Assembly: GCA_002221725.1 (NCBI GenBank) | Contig: NJFT01000004.1 | Span: 186,001 to 250,000 of the forward strand | Direction of reading: 5' to 3' | Length of the DNA stretch: 64,000 nt | From: Scedosporium boydii | Taxonomy: Eukaryota > Ascomycota > Sordariomycetes > Microascales > Microascaceae | Notes under the pieces: generated by a model | Seen by the model: only the letters and a program-made list of their open reading frames with translations | Database searches by the model: none | What the model was told of the DNA's origin: nothing | Shown here: positions 10,898 through 21,910 of the stretch, one piece after another | Layout of the letters: each line of letters starts with the position of its first letter | Numbering within the stretch: the first letter of the stretch is position 1 | Translations under genes and position numbers: made by a program

Positions 10898-13800
10898 TTA
10901 GACCGTGTACCTCGTAGCCAATGCTTGCCTGTCCTCGGGCTGCATCTGTCCGAGGAAGTCGTTGAAATGAGGAATCATTTGCTTATAAGTGGTAATGACC
11001 TGCCGAGAAAGTGTTCGTTAGTTAGGAGACATCAAACTCGCCAAGAATGCTGAAAAGAGAGAGAGTGTGTGTGTATGTGTGTGTGTGTGATCGTCAACTC
11101 ACCTGTTGGAAAACATCATGAAGTTCCCTATTAAGGGGACTCCCGAGTGTTCCGAGTGATTGCGAGTCACCATATCTCGCAATAGTGGTGAAAAACTGAA
11201 GAAGCGTCTTCTCCATGGCCTGCGGGTTCTGTCCCACGACCAAAGCGAAGCCCTTCAACGCGGTAGACTTCTCATCGCTCGGGTCTACGTCTTCGACGGC
11301 ATTCAAAAACTCCTCAGAAAACGTGGGAAGCGAGGGACCTAGCAGCTCCGCATTGTCAAGTCCGAGACGGCCGAGAGCAATAGCAGCGTTCTCCACGAGG
11401 CTCCTCGGCACGCGGGGGTTCGTCATGAGCTCTACAAAGCGCTGGAGAAGCTCCGCCACGTAGGGAGCCATGCCCTTCTTGTGGTGCAGGGCGATCTCTC
11501 CCGCAGACCAACACGCGTTATTAATAACGGCGAAACTGCCGTCGATGTCCTCGTCCAACACGCTCTCAAAGTCGAGCTGCTTGAGGATCATCGGTATCAC
11601 CGATTGCAAATAAGGTTGGAGCTGGGGGAAGACGTATCTAGCGCAGTCCCCAAGCAAAGCATATGCGGATTGCCTGACCTCATCCGTGAGATCTTCGAGG
11701 CAGAGCGCTAGGAGCTCGAATAGAGAGCCATTCGTGCTGTTCACCAGCTCCGCAGCGCCAGCTCCGTCTAGCGCCTGAATAATGGCACTCAGGAGGTCCA
11801 GGCTTGTTATGAGGTAGTCCTTGTCCGGCTGATCTAGCTCCGGGTTGCTGGTCGCCGCCATGCTCTGCTCGAGGTTCATGTGGATGATGTTGACGCAGCG
11901 CTGGAAGATGGGCTCGGCGTAGGGGGCGAAGGCATCGCGAAGAGCCACGGCAACGTACGACAGACATTCGAGAAGAGCAAAGATTTCCCTCGACTCGTCA
12001 GGGACTTTTTGGTATCTGGCGTTGAGGGCAGGCATGAGCTCGTTGACAAGCTCCGGCTTCGCCAAACCGGGTCCAATCTGCTCGGCAAGAGTCTGGACGC
12101 AGTCGTAAAGGATATACATGTTCTTATCCTTGTAACTGCCAAAGCATCTTACAAACTGTTGGATGATAGGGACAGCATAAGGTTCGACCTGCTTGCCCGA
12201 TGTCTCTTGAAGATTTGCCATGGCCGATGCGGCGGCCTCCTGGACCTTCTTGTTCCGGTCCAGCATGCGCTGGAGCAAGCCATCAATCATGGGCTCAAAG
12301 AACTGGGTCTTCTGAGCGGGATCCGGGAGACTTGCGGCCCAGGCAGAGTACCGACTCAATGTCCAGCAAGTGATTTGTCGCACTACGACCTCGGGGTCGG
12401 AGAGGAGAGTGATGAGATACGGCACAAGCTCGGTAAGATGGGGGGAAACGACATCCATGCAACCTTCGGATACGGCGCCGAGAGCAAGAACAGCAGCCTC
12501 GCGGTAGGGCCAATCGGGATGTTTCAAGTTGTTTGTGAGGAATGGCAATATGCACTCAAAGACGCGGTTCTTAAAGTCACGCGCAAACACATCGAGCGCC
12601 GCGGCGGAGCTCTTGCGAAGGGTCCACCGTTCTTCGGGGTTCTCGTCATCGTCGGACTCGTCAATTTCTCCTTCCTCAAGGTCGTCCTGATCCATCCAGG
12701 GCACGCTCCCCGCCTCGGCCCCGTTGGAATCCCCTTGGGCAGCGCCCGTCTTAGTGTAGTTTCTTGCCTGAGACTTCTTCGCGTGGGCCGGCTTGATATC
12801 CTCCGCGCGATCCTCCTCGTCTTCGTCGTCCGACTCGCCTCCAAGAAGGGCAATTTCCTCACCACTGTACGCCATGCACTCGAGAAGGGTAGGAATAATT
12901 TTATGGATATAAGGATCTAGCGCCCTCCATAGGTGATCGTGTTCGCCAACGGCAAGCCAGAACTCGGCCGCCTCCAAGGCCAGGTCAGGATCGTCGCTTT
13001 TTTGTTGCGTCAGGATATAGTCTACGAGCCCACTGATATGGGGCTCCAGCTTGTCGGGTCGAGCATCAACGAGTTGCACAAACGCCTTGCAGACTTGTCG
13101 GCGCACATCCGTGTTGTCGTCGGTAGCGAGGAAGAAGAGATGTTGCAAGAGGTCATCGACGGAGTCCAGCATCGCCTGCGACTTACGCGGGACGAATACG
13201 TTGATCGCGATAAGCGCTTGCGTCCGGACCTTCACCAGGGGACTTTTGGTCGCCTCAATGAGCTTGGGCAGGATGAAGCTGAGCGGTCGCTGGCCGTTCA
13301 GTTCCCGGTCAAGCATCTTTGGGTTGTCCTCGCAGATCTTGGTCATGGCCGACATGGCGCCCTCTTGCGCAGCATCGGAGAACTGACCCGTCTCGTTCGA
13401 CCACATACCCATGAGGGTGGGTAGCAGTTCGGGCCAAGCCAAGAGACCCCCTCTCTTGATGAGCTCTGTTGCGACGATTCCTATGTGGTTGCGGATCCAA
13501 GCATGCTTATCTTGGAGAGCATTGATGACGGCGAGCTTGATAAATGCCAGGCTCTCGGGCGGGATCTGCTTATAGTTGGATCGGACGTTGTTCTTGAGCA
13601 TGACGGCGGAAGAGGATCGGACCATGGTCCACGAATCGGCGTTCATTGTAACGCCGGAGGGAAGCTCGGGGTTGGAAGTGATGTAGGCAAGGTAATTGTT
13701 GATGTCGGGCGAGTTTCTCGCCTGCAAAAGCATCTAATCTCAGGGGAACAGGCATCGCGAAAAAAACCGTTAGTATGCGCATGATGAATGTTGGGTGCGC

Positions 13801-14010
13801 GCAAAGCGAAAGGGGGGTTCTTGACCACCAGAGGTCCATCTTGAGATTTTTTGGAGAAGAGGGAATGGAAGCAAGTCCTGGGAGGGAGGGAGAGGGTTGG
13901 CGCACCATTTCCGCTTGCTTCTGAGCATTTTTATCGTATCCGCTGAGGGAGTCCCTCAGGTAGCCGCAAAGCTGGCTGAGGGACTCAGGATTTGGCTGCC
14001 AGGTAGTCAT
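10898..14010 (-). CDS. KAP104: Karyopherin beta-2 / transportin (Kap104)
   Basis: Three exons on the minus strand: 13906-14010, 11103-13733 and 10898-10999, giving 945 aa. Exon 1 codes for the start MTTWQPNPESLSQLCGYLRD. Intron 1 joins NAQKQAEM to MLLQARNSPDINNYLAYI, the conserved first HEAT-repeat hairpin of transportins. The last intron (11000-11102) carries a (GA)n(GT)n tract, and the final 33 residues end in RQALATRYTV. HEAT repeats run throughout. An acidic loop of Asp and Glu stretches at about residues 320-390 matches the HEAT-8 loop that releases cargo when Ran-GTP binds. The family imports PY-NLS cargo such as mRNA-binding proteins into the nucleus. Length fits the family (about 900-950 aa). 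The next gene upstream, PAC4, is on the same strand. Confidence 0.95.
11056..11089. repeat. (GA)n(GT)n microsatellite in the last Kap104 intron
   Basis: The run lies a few bases inside the donor end of the 103-bp terminal intron (11000-11102), next to the GTGAGT donor read on the minus strand. Length changes here could affect splicing of the last 33 residues. Confidence 0.75.
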
Positions 14011-16044
14011 CGCCAGCTAGCTTGCACTTGTGTGTCAGTGGCGACTGGCGAGCAACAGCGCAAAAAGGCGGGGGGTGGGAGGGAGGATGAACTCTTCGAC
14101 CAAAGGCGGGGTTCGAGGCAATGACAGACGTACAGCTCTGAGAGAGGTAGTTTGGAAAGGAGAGAAGAAGAAGGGATTCTGTGAGAAGGTCAATTACATC
14201 TGGCAATGCCTCCTAGAAGTAGCGGTGGAAGGTGCAAAGATCGAAGGAGCAGGGTCCTTCCTCCCGCAAAAAAAAAGGCAGTATTAGACTAGCAGGCGAT
14301 AAATTTTAGTGGAGGTGCGACGATGGAGGGGGAAACCGCTAACTGTGAAGTAAGTGGGTGGAGTCTCTCGACTGTTCTGGTGTTTGGAGTGTATCTCAGT
14401 CGGTTTGAGTGAGTGCGCGTGGCTTGGGGCGAGGGCGGGCGAGGACGAGGACAAGGACAGGACGAGGGGCGAGGGTCAGTGCTTGCTTCCTCGAACCCGG
14501 ATTTGGCGGGGTTGGTGGCCCAGGCCTTTTTTTGCCCTTGTCGCAGCTTCTTGATTTTTACCTTCACTTTTTTTTCGCTCCTTCCCCACTACTGATTCAG
14601 AAATGGAGGGGTTCTGGCATCTGAGTGGACCATGTGGCGGAGGTACCCATGTACCTGTATTACCAGTGACATCAACCCAGACTCTACAGCTGCATAGACG
14701 TTGATATATTTCAACTTCATTCTCTATGCTTCTAACCGTTACCTTCATACCAAACGCAACGCAATTTTCTGTCAGCCACCAAACCAAACCTCGTGGCTCA
14801 GCCTCAGCGCCAGAACTCCATCACATACCAAGATATATTGTAATCTATGAATCGAATCAGACCTCTTCCTAGGCCGACCCCTTCGCATTGGCCGTGTTAA
14901 CAGCTCGCAGCCAGCCATTCAGCCGGTGTCGTGGTGTAGGAGCTAAACAGCTCACATGGCACAACGGGATCATCTCACCGGTTGCTGTCACGGGGTCGCA
15001 GGTCACCACCAAGTTTGATTTGACTAGGCCCTCCGTTAGTACTTGGAGAATAAAACACTTGAAAGATTCGTCCGGCTTCATCACGGTTGCCCTTCAAGAA
15101 AGCCATACCATGACGCCATGCTCTTGCTGTTAGCGGCCCGTCGCATAGGCGAGCACCCTTCCCACTTACATGGTCAGGTGTGCCGGTCTCTGTTTGCTCG
15201 AAACAGCCTCCTTAATTTTCAGCGCCAGCCATTTCAAATCTTTCTCGACGTCGCAGTGCCTGACAAGTGCCTGTACTACCCAGTCCCCAACGACCGCGTC
15301 ACTGTTTGGGGCGAGTCGCGGGCGTTGAGAAATTATGAACTGCTCGGAGGCTGGCCAAGGGGAACCGACCATCAAGGAGGGCTACCTCGGCACGACGCAC
15401 AAATCCCCCCGAAGACTATACCAGGCAATATAGTAATTCCTACCTAGCTACGAAGCAGGAGAAATACATCTCCGCCGTGAATAGTCATGGTTTTGGGAAA
15501 TGAGATTTATTCATCGCCTTGTAAGAAAAGACCTTCCCGACCGAGGGTCTCGAAGTGTAGGATGGGCACCCTTGAACCTTCCCCTATATCGAGACCGCGC
15601 GATTTTGCTCGTACCGGCCCATGCCAAAATCGAAGGCTCTGCTCCGGCTGGGAAGTGGATGTGCAAAGGCATGAACACGTTTGGTTTGCTTCGAGAAGGA
15701 CAGGGCAAATAGAAACGAGGCGTTTCTTGTCGTAATCAAATCCTCTACCTGCAAAGCACCCAGCGCATTCTTTCACCCCCTAGGGTATCGCCCTCCCACC
15801 GCCATCTCCAGTTCCCGCCATGGCCCAACCCGCGTGGCCTCGCAACAGTGTAACCCGGCTTCATGCCTTTGTGCACCGTTGGATCGCGCACTAGGTGGCT
15901 GACGTATTCACCGTTTGGCGGGCCATTATTGGTGGAGCCACAGTTGTTTGACAGTTTGACATTCGTTATTATACCGAGGAAGGGACGTTGCCTAGTTGTG
16001 TATCAACCTTCCTCGATCAAAGGCAGCAAAATTCTGTTCTGTAC
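14011..16044. other. 2.0 kb intergenic region between Kap104 and PAC4
   Basis: It holds the Kap104 promoter side (14011 to about 14600, with purine-rich and GAGGAC-type tracts) and the PAC4 3' flank. Open frames such as 15043-15447 (+) carry no domain I recognise, and I see no RNA gene. Confidence 0.5.
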
Positions 16045-16567
16045 CTAAGCGGAAGGGCCATTCGCTACCGAAGTAGCATCAGAAGGCTTGAGTATGTGTT
16101 GCGTCTTGGAGAGGATTACGTCAATGACCTTTTTGAACGCCTCCATTTCCTCTTCGGGGGTTCCCCCCATTCCCATGTTGGACAGGTTGAGCGAGCTTCC
16201 GACGTAGGTGGGGAGCTGGGTCTTTCTGGCCAGCAGCTTGGCTATGCGCGTAGCAAACTCCAGATTCGACTCCTGGGTATAGATGGGAGTAGAGATGGGT
16301 TGGTTAGGATTGAATCTCTGCAAGGCGTGTTAGAATGAGTTCAGGAAAGGACATGAACCTGTGCTTTGAAGAGTGACCACTTGCATCGGGAATGGCATAG
16401 ACAAAGGAGCCCATGGAAGGAGGGGTTGAGAGATCATCGGTGGTGGATGTGGTGATGAAAACGAGAATGGATTTCTCTCTGATAGTCAAGTGCGCGTATA
16501 TGCGAGTATCTAGAGCCCGAGGCAGCGGGAATGAGAGCTCGATAACTTCACTTGTGTGGCCCGTCAT
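16045..16567 (-). CDS. Proteasome assembly chaperone 4 (PAC4/PSMG4-type)
   Basis: Two exons on the minus strand: 16385-16567 and 16045-16317, giving 151 aa. The protein begins MTGHTSEVIELSFPLPRALD. The junction reads SFVYAIPD/RFNPNQPISTPIYTQES, the conserved centre of fungal PAC4 proteins, and is followed by LEFATRIAKLLARKTQLPTY. This join requires a GC-AG intron: the donor is GCAAGT directly after the GAT codon, the branch site is CTAAC, and the acceptor is TTGCAG; I found no GT donor that gives the right frame. PAC4 pairs with PAC3 and helps place alpha subunits in early 20S proteasome rings in the cytosol. The start is the first in-frame ATG after an upstream stretch without one. An extra 5' exon cannot be excluded. 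Confidence 0.85.
16318..16384 (-). other. GC-AG intron of the PAC4 gene
   Basis: A 67-bp intron with donor GCAAGT, a CTAAC branch site about ten bases before the acceptor, and TTGCAG. GCAAGT is the usual compensating donor of the rare GC-AG class. Retaining the intron would end the protein at a stop in its own frame. Confidence 0.8.
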
Positions 16568-17310
16568 CTTGTACAAGTGGTCTCCTCGAGGATCGAGGAG
16601 CGGGCTCGCTCTCTTGAAGAACCGAGTGGGCGAATGTGTAAATCAATACTCTGCGCTAGTGCCGCCTGTGTGGACAACAAAGAGGTTGGGACCCTGAGAA
16701 AACCGAGAAAAAGGACTAAACGGTTGGAGTTCTCGATAGTGGGCGCCCGGAGCAAGTTGACTGTATACTCGACCTCGCTGGAGCTAGGCGTCGACGTATC
16801 GGGCCCCGTAGCACTCAACCCAAGATTCCGAGCTCGATGGACAACACTGAAGTCAGCCAAGGACTTTCCGTAAGGGACTCAAGTGTCTCGGTGCTTCGGG
16901 CCTGGCGAGTAAGGCTCCGTGCGCATGGAGTGAAGCTGGGTCTCCCGTTTGGTTGCATGTGTGAGTCTCCAACTGCTCTTGCAATGTCAAGCTCATGTGG
17001 ATGCTCCCCTCGGCAAATTTAGGGCTAATTGATGTGGGGTATGTAGCTTGATGCCCACTTCAGCATTGAGAAATCTTCACAAGCCTCTGGTCTTTCCATG
17101 GGGAATTACATATATATATTAAATTAATTTTGTATAACAATACTCTTAAAAAATACCGTTAATCTTTTTTCAATAATAGATAAGGAAAGGAGAAGTAATC
17201 ATTTCTTAAGATTAAAATAGAAAATAAAGAAAAGGTAATATCCTAAGGCGTCGGTAATATAGTTATTCTGATATCAACCTCAACCTCTTAACTCAATCCC
17301 AAATTCCGCT
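16568..17310. promoter_or_regulatory. Divergent promoter region between PAC4 and the N2227 methyltransferase
   Basis: About 740 bases separate the two start codons. The half next to the methyltransferase holds a very AT-rich block (17105-17275). I could not assign a distinct TATA element. Confidence 0.5.
17105..17275. other. AT-rich island
   Basis: About 170 bases made mostly of A and T (TATATATATTAAATTAATTT and similar), in sharp contrast to the roughly 50% GC on either side. It could be a nucleosome-free promoter element, a remnant of AT-rich or RIP-mutated DNA, or a small insertion. Confidence 0.7.
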
Positions 17311-19045
17311 ATGACAATTTCCTCTTCCAAGCCACTCCTGAATCCTAATTCGATCCCCCCGTTTGTGACATCTCGCTCACCAATTAACAATCCCCCGCCC
17401 TCCCTCACCCTCAACATGTCTCCCGGCGCGATAAACACCCCGCGACGGCAAGACAACAATAATGATGGGCAACACCCCACCAAGACGAGAGCTCTCGCCA
17501 CAGCGCCACCACCATTAGAAAGATCAACAGATCACCTACCCAAACAGTCTCACTTCTTCAAACACACCCAACCTTCGTTTAATACTAGTTCCGATCGTCA
17601 GCCGCGGATAGCTTCATTCTTTCGTATCGACATGGCAAACGGGCATGAGTGGGATGAAGTGGACAATCCTCTCGAAGACCCGGAAGAGCTGAGGGTGCTC
17701 TTCACTGCTCTAGACTCTTATATGTGAGTTCCATGACACTGCTTGAACCCCTCCTCATCTCCAACAAAAAAGCTTGAGAAAAGTCCTACCGCACCAGAAC
17801 CTTCCACTCAGCTCGTCTGAGATGGGCTCAGCTCCGACATGACCCAGATGATACTGCGACCCATCACCGGCCTATTCGGCATGTAATATCACCACGGGGC
17901 TAACGTAATCGTACAGGCAATATGAAAAGGTAGCGCGCTTCAACGTCACGCATCTCCGGAGGCAATCCTTCTATGCTCTCCCCGATGCTCAATGGAAGCT
18001 GCTCGCGGCACCTCCCTTCAACTTCCTAGAGACACTAAGCAAGGTGGATGATGCGATAGGCATAAACGCCGACCTCGCCAAGGCCATTGCGAAGCATGGT
18101 CTCCGTTCCTTCCAAGATCCCTCGCAAAATCCCGAGGCCGACGATGTATCCATGCCGCAGGAATGGGTCGGCGTTTCTAAGCACGGCGACATCGACAAGG
18201 CGAGGAGTACGTTACGGCAGTTCTTCCGGGACTGGTCTGCCGAGGGCGCGTCTGAGCGGGAAAAGTCTTACGGTCCCGTCATGCGCGCCTTGGAAAAGGA
18301 AAGGGCTAGGGCTCCCGAGAACTCGGGGTTGAGGGTCCTAGTTCCTGGAGCTGGCCTCGGCCGACTGGTCTTTGACCTTGCGAAAAACGGATATCATGCT
18401 GAGGGAAATGAGATATCGTATCACCAACTCCTCGCGTCTTCTTACATCCTCAACTTTTGCGAACGTGCGGGAAAACACACTATATACCCCTGGATCCACG
18501 CTTTCTCCAACCATCAAACGAGAGAGAATCACCTACGGGGGTATAGCGTGCCGGACATCCACCCGGGCACGACTCTACTGCAATCCAGCAACATTGGAAC
18601 AATGTCCATGACCGCTGCTGATTTCCTCTGCCTGTACGGCGACCATGAACACCGGGAGCACTACGACGCCGTGGCGGCCGTGTTCTTCCTCGATACTGCT
18701 CCGAACCTGATCCGCTACCTTGGCGTCATTTTCAGCTGTCTCAAGCCCGGTGGCATTCTCATAAATGTCGGACCCCTCCTCTGGCATTTCGAGAATCATG
18801 CTCCCGGTAATCACGGACTCGATGATGACGGTGATGGAGAACATGACTATAAGAATTCTTCGGGTATCGCGGACCCCGGAAGTTTCGAACTTGCGGACGA
18901 TGAGGTCATGGCTCTTGTTGAAAAGCTTGGCTTTGTTGTTGAATCGAGGGAGACGGGCGTCGAGGCGCCTTATATCCGCGATGCTGATTCCATGTTGAAG
19001 ACGGTGTATCGTGCGAGCACGTGGGTAGCCCGGAAACCGCTATAA
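17311..19045 (+). CDS. N2227-family S-adenosylmethionine methyltransferase (carnosine N-methyltransferase type)
   Basis: Two exons, 17311-17723 and 17917-19045, giving 513 aa from the first ATG. The junction joins ELRVLFTALDSY to MQYEKVARFNVTHLRRQSFY, then PPFNFLETLSKVDDAI, all typical of the N2227 domain. The SAM-binding motif VLVPGAGLGRLVFDLA lies at about residues 278-293 and is followed by EGNEISYHQL. Later come FFLDTAPNLIRYL and the KPGGILINVGPLLWHF strand. Human CARNMT1 and yeast YNL092W (about 400 aa) methylate carnosine-like substrates or a histidine side chain; the substrate here is not known. The first 107 residues are low-complexity. Starting at the third in-frame ATG, at 17632 (MANGHEWDEVDNPLEDPEE), would give about 406 aa, the usual family length, and may be the true start. 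Confidence 0.92.
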
Positions 19046-19389
19046 ATCTAGCATCCGCGCATCATCTTTGCGCCTTTTGCTTTCGGGAGTAATTTGAGGG
19101 GTAATGCACTCTCGTTCTCTTCATCTACTGTAGTTTTCTTCTTTTTCTTTCCTTTCGATGATTACGACGTGGCCATGATTTCAAGGGAGGTATTTCCGTC
19201 GCATCCGTAGGTTCATGGGATAGTAGGCTGATAGAATGGGGCGGGCTTAGAGGAGTTCAGCGAATCACCATGTCAAAGTATCCGAAGATCTCACGCAGTA
19301 ATCCTTCCGGCTTGAACTCATTTCAGATTTACCAAGCCTTTCCCGGTTCCTATGTGATTTAAATGTACACGAGATAGAACATTGGCTCT
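19046..19389. other. Convergent 3' intergenic region
   Basis: A 344-bp space between the ends of the methyltransferase (+) and the dehydrogenase (-). It contains a T-rich stretch (TTTTCTTCTTTTTCTTTCC, about 19133-19157) suited to 3' end formation. No gene is seen. Confidence 0.5.
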
Positions 19390-20351
19390 CTAGAGCTTTG
19401 GTTCCACTTGGAGCTGGCCCCTATCCCAGAGGCTGCCACCATCCAGCGCAATCACCTCGGCATTGATGTAAGCACCCGCCCTACTCGTAAGATAGACGAT
19501 AACGCCGGCAATGTCCTCCGGCCTACCAAGCCTCCCAAGAGGATTCTTCTTGGCAAACTTATCCGCGCCACCCGAAAGCGCAAGCAACCCATTGGCCATC
19601 TTACTAGGGAAGAAACCCGGCGCGATCGAGTTAACAGTAATATGCCTCGGGCCCAACTCGAGCGCAAGATTCCTCGCCAAATGAAGAACAGCAGCCTTAC
19701 TAGCCGAGTACCCATAGGTCCCCTGCTTCCCCAACGTGCCAACACCCAACCCCGCCACGCTAGCCGTAACAACAACCCTCGAAGGGTCCTCAGCCGTAGC
19801 GTTCTTCTGCAACAGCGGCGCGAACAGCTTCACGGTATTAAACACGCCCCTAACATTAAGGTCCATGACCTTGGCAAAGGCCTCATCGGGGTGCGAATCG
19901 AAGGGGGCGCCCCACGTAGCACCCGCGTTGGCGAGCAGGATGTCGACGTGGTCGGTGTGCTTGGAGACCTCGCGCACGAGGTGGGCGATGCCGGCTTCTT
20001 TGGAGGCGTCGGCGGGGACGGAGATGGCGACGGCATCGGGGGCTTTGTTGGGGAGCGCGTTGAGGGCTGCTACGGCTTCTTCGCAGGCTTTGGCTTTGCG
20101 GGATGTGATGAAGACTTTGGAGGCGCCGGCCTGGAGGAGACTGTGGAATTTCCCAAGGCTTTAGCTGTTTGCCATGCTTGGTTTTCTTTTCCGTCGGTGC
20201 AATTCATGCGAATTTGGGGAAGGGGTATATGGGGTGTGACTTACGCTGAGGCGGCATGGAGACCGAGACCTCGAGAGCCGCCGGTCACGACGGCGACCTT
20301 GCCCTTGAGGGAGAAGAGGGAGGGGAAATCTTGGAGATCTACGTCGGACAT
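19390..20351 (-). CDS. Classical short-chain dehydrogenase/reductase (RhlG/3-oxoacyl reductase-like)
   Basis: Two exons on the minus strand: 20245-20351 and 19390-20158, giving 291 aa. Exon 1 codes for SLKGKVAVVTGGSRGLGLHA with the cofactor motif TGGSRGLG at about residues 23-30. The splice gives AASALGKFHSLLQAGASKVF, with the Arg of FITSRKA just after beta-2, which favours NADP(H). Then come NAGATWG, the catalytic Ser in VVVTASVAGLG, YGYSASK with the catalytic Tyr and Lys near 185-189, and PLGRLGRPEDIAGVIVYL. The end, INAEVIALDGGSLW, is the usual SDR closing strand. The enzyme is a soluble oxidoreductase and the substrate cannot be assigned. A long open frame on the opposite strand (19408-20478) is a codon-bias shadow. 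Confidence 0.93.
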
Positions 20352-21910
20352 GATGGGCGGAGTGGGAATAACACCAAGACTGCAGCTGTACTTTACTTCG
20401 AATCGACAAAAAGAAAAAAAAAATGAAATCTTGGAGATTCAAAAAAGGGGAATCGATCAAGATATGGATGATTCCTGAATTGCGTCAACAAGGAAGGGTG
20501 GGGACAACTCTCCGGTGGGTTACAATGGCATCGAACTTCCCCGGACTTTATGTGCTTCCGCCGGCGACGGCGATAAAGTGGTATGCTTTGGCGCAAGGAG
20601 GTTTCAGTAGAAGCTAAGGCACGGAGCTACCCCCAGATCCCTCGGCTTCTTTCTACTCTTTCGGAGGTTCCAGCAATGGAGATACGACGACGTCCCATGA
20701 CGGAAGGTGCTCCGTGGGATGTACCGAGGCACAGCCAGAGGAGATGTTTAGTCATCAAGATTGAGGAGAACCGACAAGGGATGATGGGCTTCATCAAGGT
20801 CAAAATTGTTGCAATCAGACAGTGATAATTCCGAGGCTCACTTCTGTTGAATTGCGAAGTACCTCAGTAGTAGTTTGCCCAATTCTTCATTCAATTAATA
20901 TCGATTCTCATTACTTTCTGTCCTCTGTAAATCTTGACCTCACTAGGATCACAAACATCAATGGGCATAAGAACGACACAGTCAAGTCAACCTCTAGACT
21001 ATTCCAAGATACAACATACCCAGATGCACAATTTAAGATATCTATGAACTCATTGATGCTTTAACGTTGAAATAGATGTGAAGTGGAAACAGCAGAAAAG
21101 TTGGAGCAGTCTTGTCAGACCCTCGCGTCCCAAAAAGAGAAGAAGGGTAAAAAGAAAGGGAAAAAAAGGAAAAAGAGAGAGGGGACGGAGGGAGATGGAT
21201 TCCATTATGATATTTAGCATGCCCCAAAAGAAAGAAAAAGACACACGAAAAAATGAAATAGAAGGAAATCGTAAAAACATCGTGCCAGGGACGGTAAAAA
21301 CGAAAGGAAACGCGACCCTGATATCGGGGAAATGAACGACTCATCATGAGGTAGACCTAGATCGACAAAGGAGACGAGAGAAACAATATGAAAAAGGAAT
21401 GATGCCATATTAATCATATACCTACGGTCGTAGCCTGTCAGTCTTCCCGGATTTGGACATGTATCGCTTGATCGAAGATGATGCACAAAACTAACTAACC
21501 GAGGTGCAAAATATCGTTAAATCTCATCCTCGGCCGTGCTGAAGTGCGGCTGACAATTCAAGGATGTTTTGGTGTTATCGGTGGTCATTAGGTTCATGAC
21601 CAAGAGTATCTTCTCAAAGAAGAGCCGCGTAGATGAAATGATGGTCACTGTCTTGGAAAAGAACAGCGGAAACACCACCAAGAGGCAGACGGCAAGCTAC
21701 CGGGATAGCCCCGGCCGCTTGCCCAACGTATATATGTGTGTATAAATCGTAATAAATCGTGTGTTGTGGTTCCGGTTTCTGAGCCTCATGCTAGAGAGCC
21801 CAACAGACACCACTAAAAAACCGCACGCGCGGAATGCGGGCGGCGAACGTGAAAAGGTTGCAGAAGGACCGAACAGTAATGGCCCTTCATTAATCAGAGG
21901 GGAGGGTTGT
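20352..21910. other. 1.56 kb intergenic region between the SDR and the DUF6590 gene
   Basis: It contains the SDR promoter side (from 20352) and a strongly purine-biased stretch at about 21070-21330 (AAAGGAAAAAGAGAGAGG type). No domain is visible in the open frames of either strand. Confidence 0.5.

Noticed and set aside
11880..12920. 346-codon plus-strand frame opposite Kap104
   Set aside because: Antisense shadow of the HEAT-repeat coding region; no domain of its own.
16564..16860. Minus-strand frame as a possible first exon of PAC4
   Set aside because: It begins at TTG, not ATG, and only a poor donor (GTCGAG) would join it in frame; the ATG at 16567 gives a protein of normal family length.
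19408..20478. 356-codon open frame on the plus strand opposite the SDR gene
   Set aside because: It lies antisense to a well-supported dehydrogenase with intact motifs and splice sites; third-position bias of the real gene explains the missing stops.
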